From Kitasatospora gansuensis (lineage in GTDB: Bacteria; Actinomycetota; Actinomycetes; Streptomycetales; Streptomycetaceae), in assembly GCF_014203705.1 (NCBI RefSeq), contig NZ_JACHJR010000001.1, positions 1,984,001-2,048,000 on the forward strand: 64,000 nucleotides of DNA. Direction: 5' to 3'. The position numbers and the translations under genes are program-made. Within the stretch, counting starts at the first letter, position 1. Every line of letters starts with the position of its first letter. Positions 63,973-64,000 of this stretch are shown in pieces. The notes under the pieces were generated by a model that did no database searches, had not been told where the DNA came from, and worked only from the letters and a program-made list of their open reading frames with translations.

Positions 63973-64000
63973 ACGAAGGCACTGCTCTCTGCTCGAAACG

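Overview
The window is uniformly high-GC (about 70% or more by eye), densely packed, and starts genes often at GTG and sometimes TTG. Gene content points to a Streptomycetaceae chromosome (Streptomyces or Kitasatospora): a cellulase pair with CebR boxes, the ethylmalonyl-CoA pathway, a split cobalamin cluster behind a B12 riboswitch, an Asp23/AmaP envelope operon and a conserved short HTH protein. I found no tRNA, rRNA, insertion sequence, prophage or CRISPR array.

Layout. 1-346: 3' end of an SDR-family gene. 495-2684 (minus): five-gene Asp23/AmaP-type envelope operon. 2832-7231 (minus): enoyl-CoA hydratase-like protein, small HTH protein, ABC-F ATPase and a secreted repeat protein. 7418-9521 (plus): zinc metallopeptidase and a secreted GH26-type glycosidase. 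9498-18008 (minus): exopolysaccharide operon (polyprenyl sugar transferase, O-antigen ligase-type polymerase, MurJ-like flippase fused to a polysaccharide deacetylase, GT4 glycosyltransferase, Wzz-like protein, BcsL/CelD-type acyltransferase), with another GT4 enzyme upstream. 19623-22601: SRPBCC protein, HipA-like kinase, secreted subtilase. 22784-27450: divergent GH48 and GH5 cellulases, each carrying a near-identical CBM2, around a promoter with two CebR operators. 27525-29498: three unrecognised genes of apparently lower GC. 29547-31968: amidohydrolase plus glutamine synthetase-like enzyme (a split FluG arrangement). 32112-34700: a RING-finger/TerD-like protein, divergent from a TetR regulator and MFS exporter (35005-37306). 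37722-47097: ethylmalonyl-CoA pathway cluster (tandem 3-hydroxyacyl-CoA dehydrogenase, TetR regulator, ccr, mutase, lyase, hydratase, dehydrogenase). 47525-49085: psd and pssA. 49297-53547 (minus): unknown protein, hydrolase, XRE regulator, YidB-like protein. 53692-62480: B12 riboswitch, cobD-cobQ-chelatase-cobO-cobB, a GNAT gene on the other strand, and a CobE/CbiG-CobC fusion. 62569-63972: Tat-exported intradiol dioxygenase and a YcxB-like protein.

How the genes fit together. The EMC cluster turns acetyl-CoA-derived crotonyl-CoA into ethylmalonyl-CoA, methylsuccinyl-CoA, mesaconyl-CoA and finally glyoxylate plus propionyl-CoA. Its mutase needs adenosylcobalamin, which the cobalamin genes a few kilobases away help make. 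The cellulases release cellobiose, the known inducer that removes CebR. Inverted repeats sharing TGGCACC/GGTGCCA lie upstream of ccr and inside the adjacent TetR gene, so that regulator probably controls the pathway.

Most worth a second look: the RING-HC/TerD-like protein and its promoter, the flippase-deacetylase fusion, the putative TetR operators of the EMC cluster, the mirrored CBM2 duplication around CebR boxes, the split FluG pair, and a family of interspersed inverted repeats present four times in intergenic DNA.
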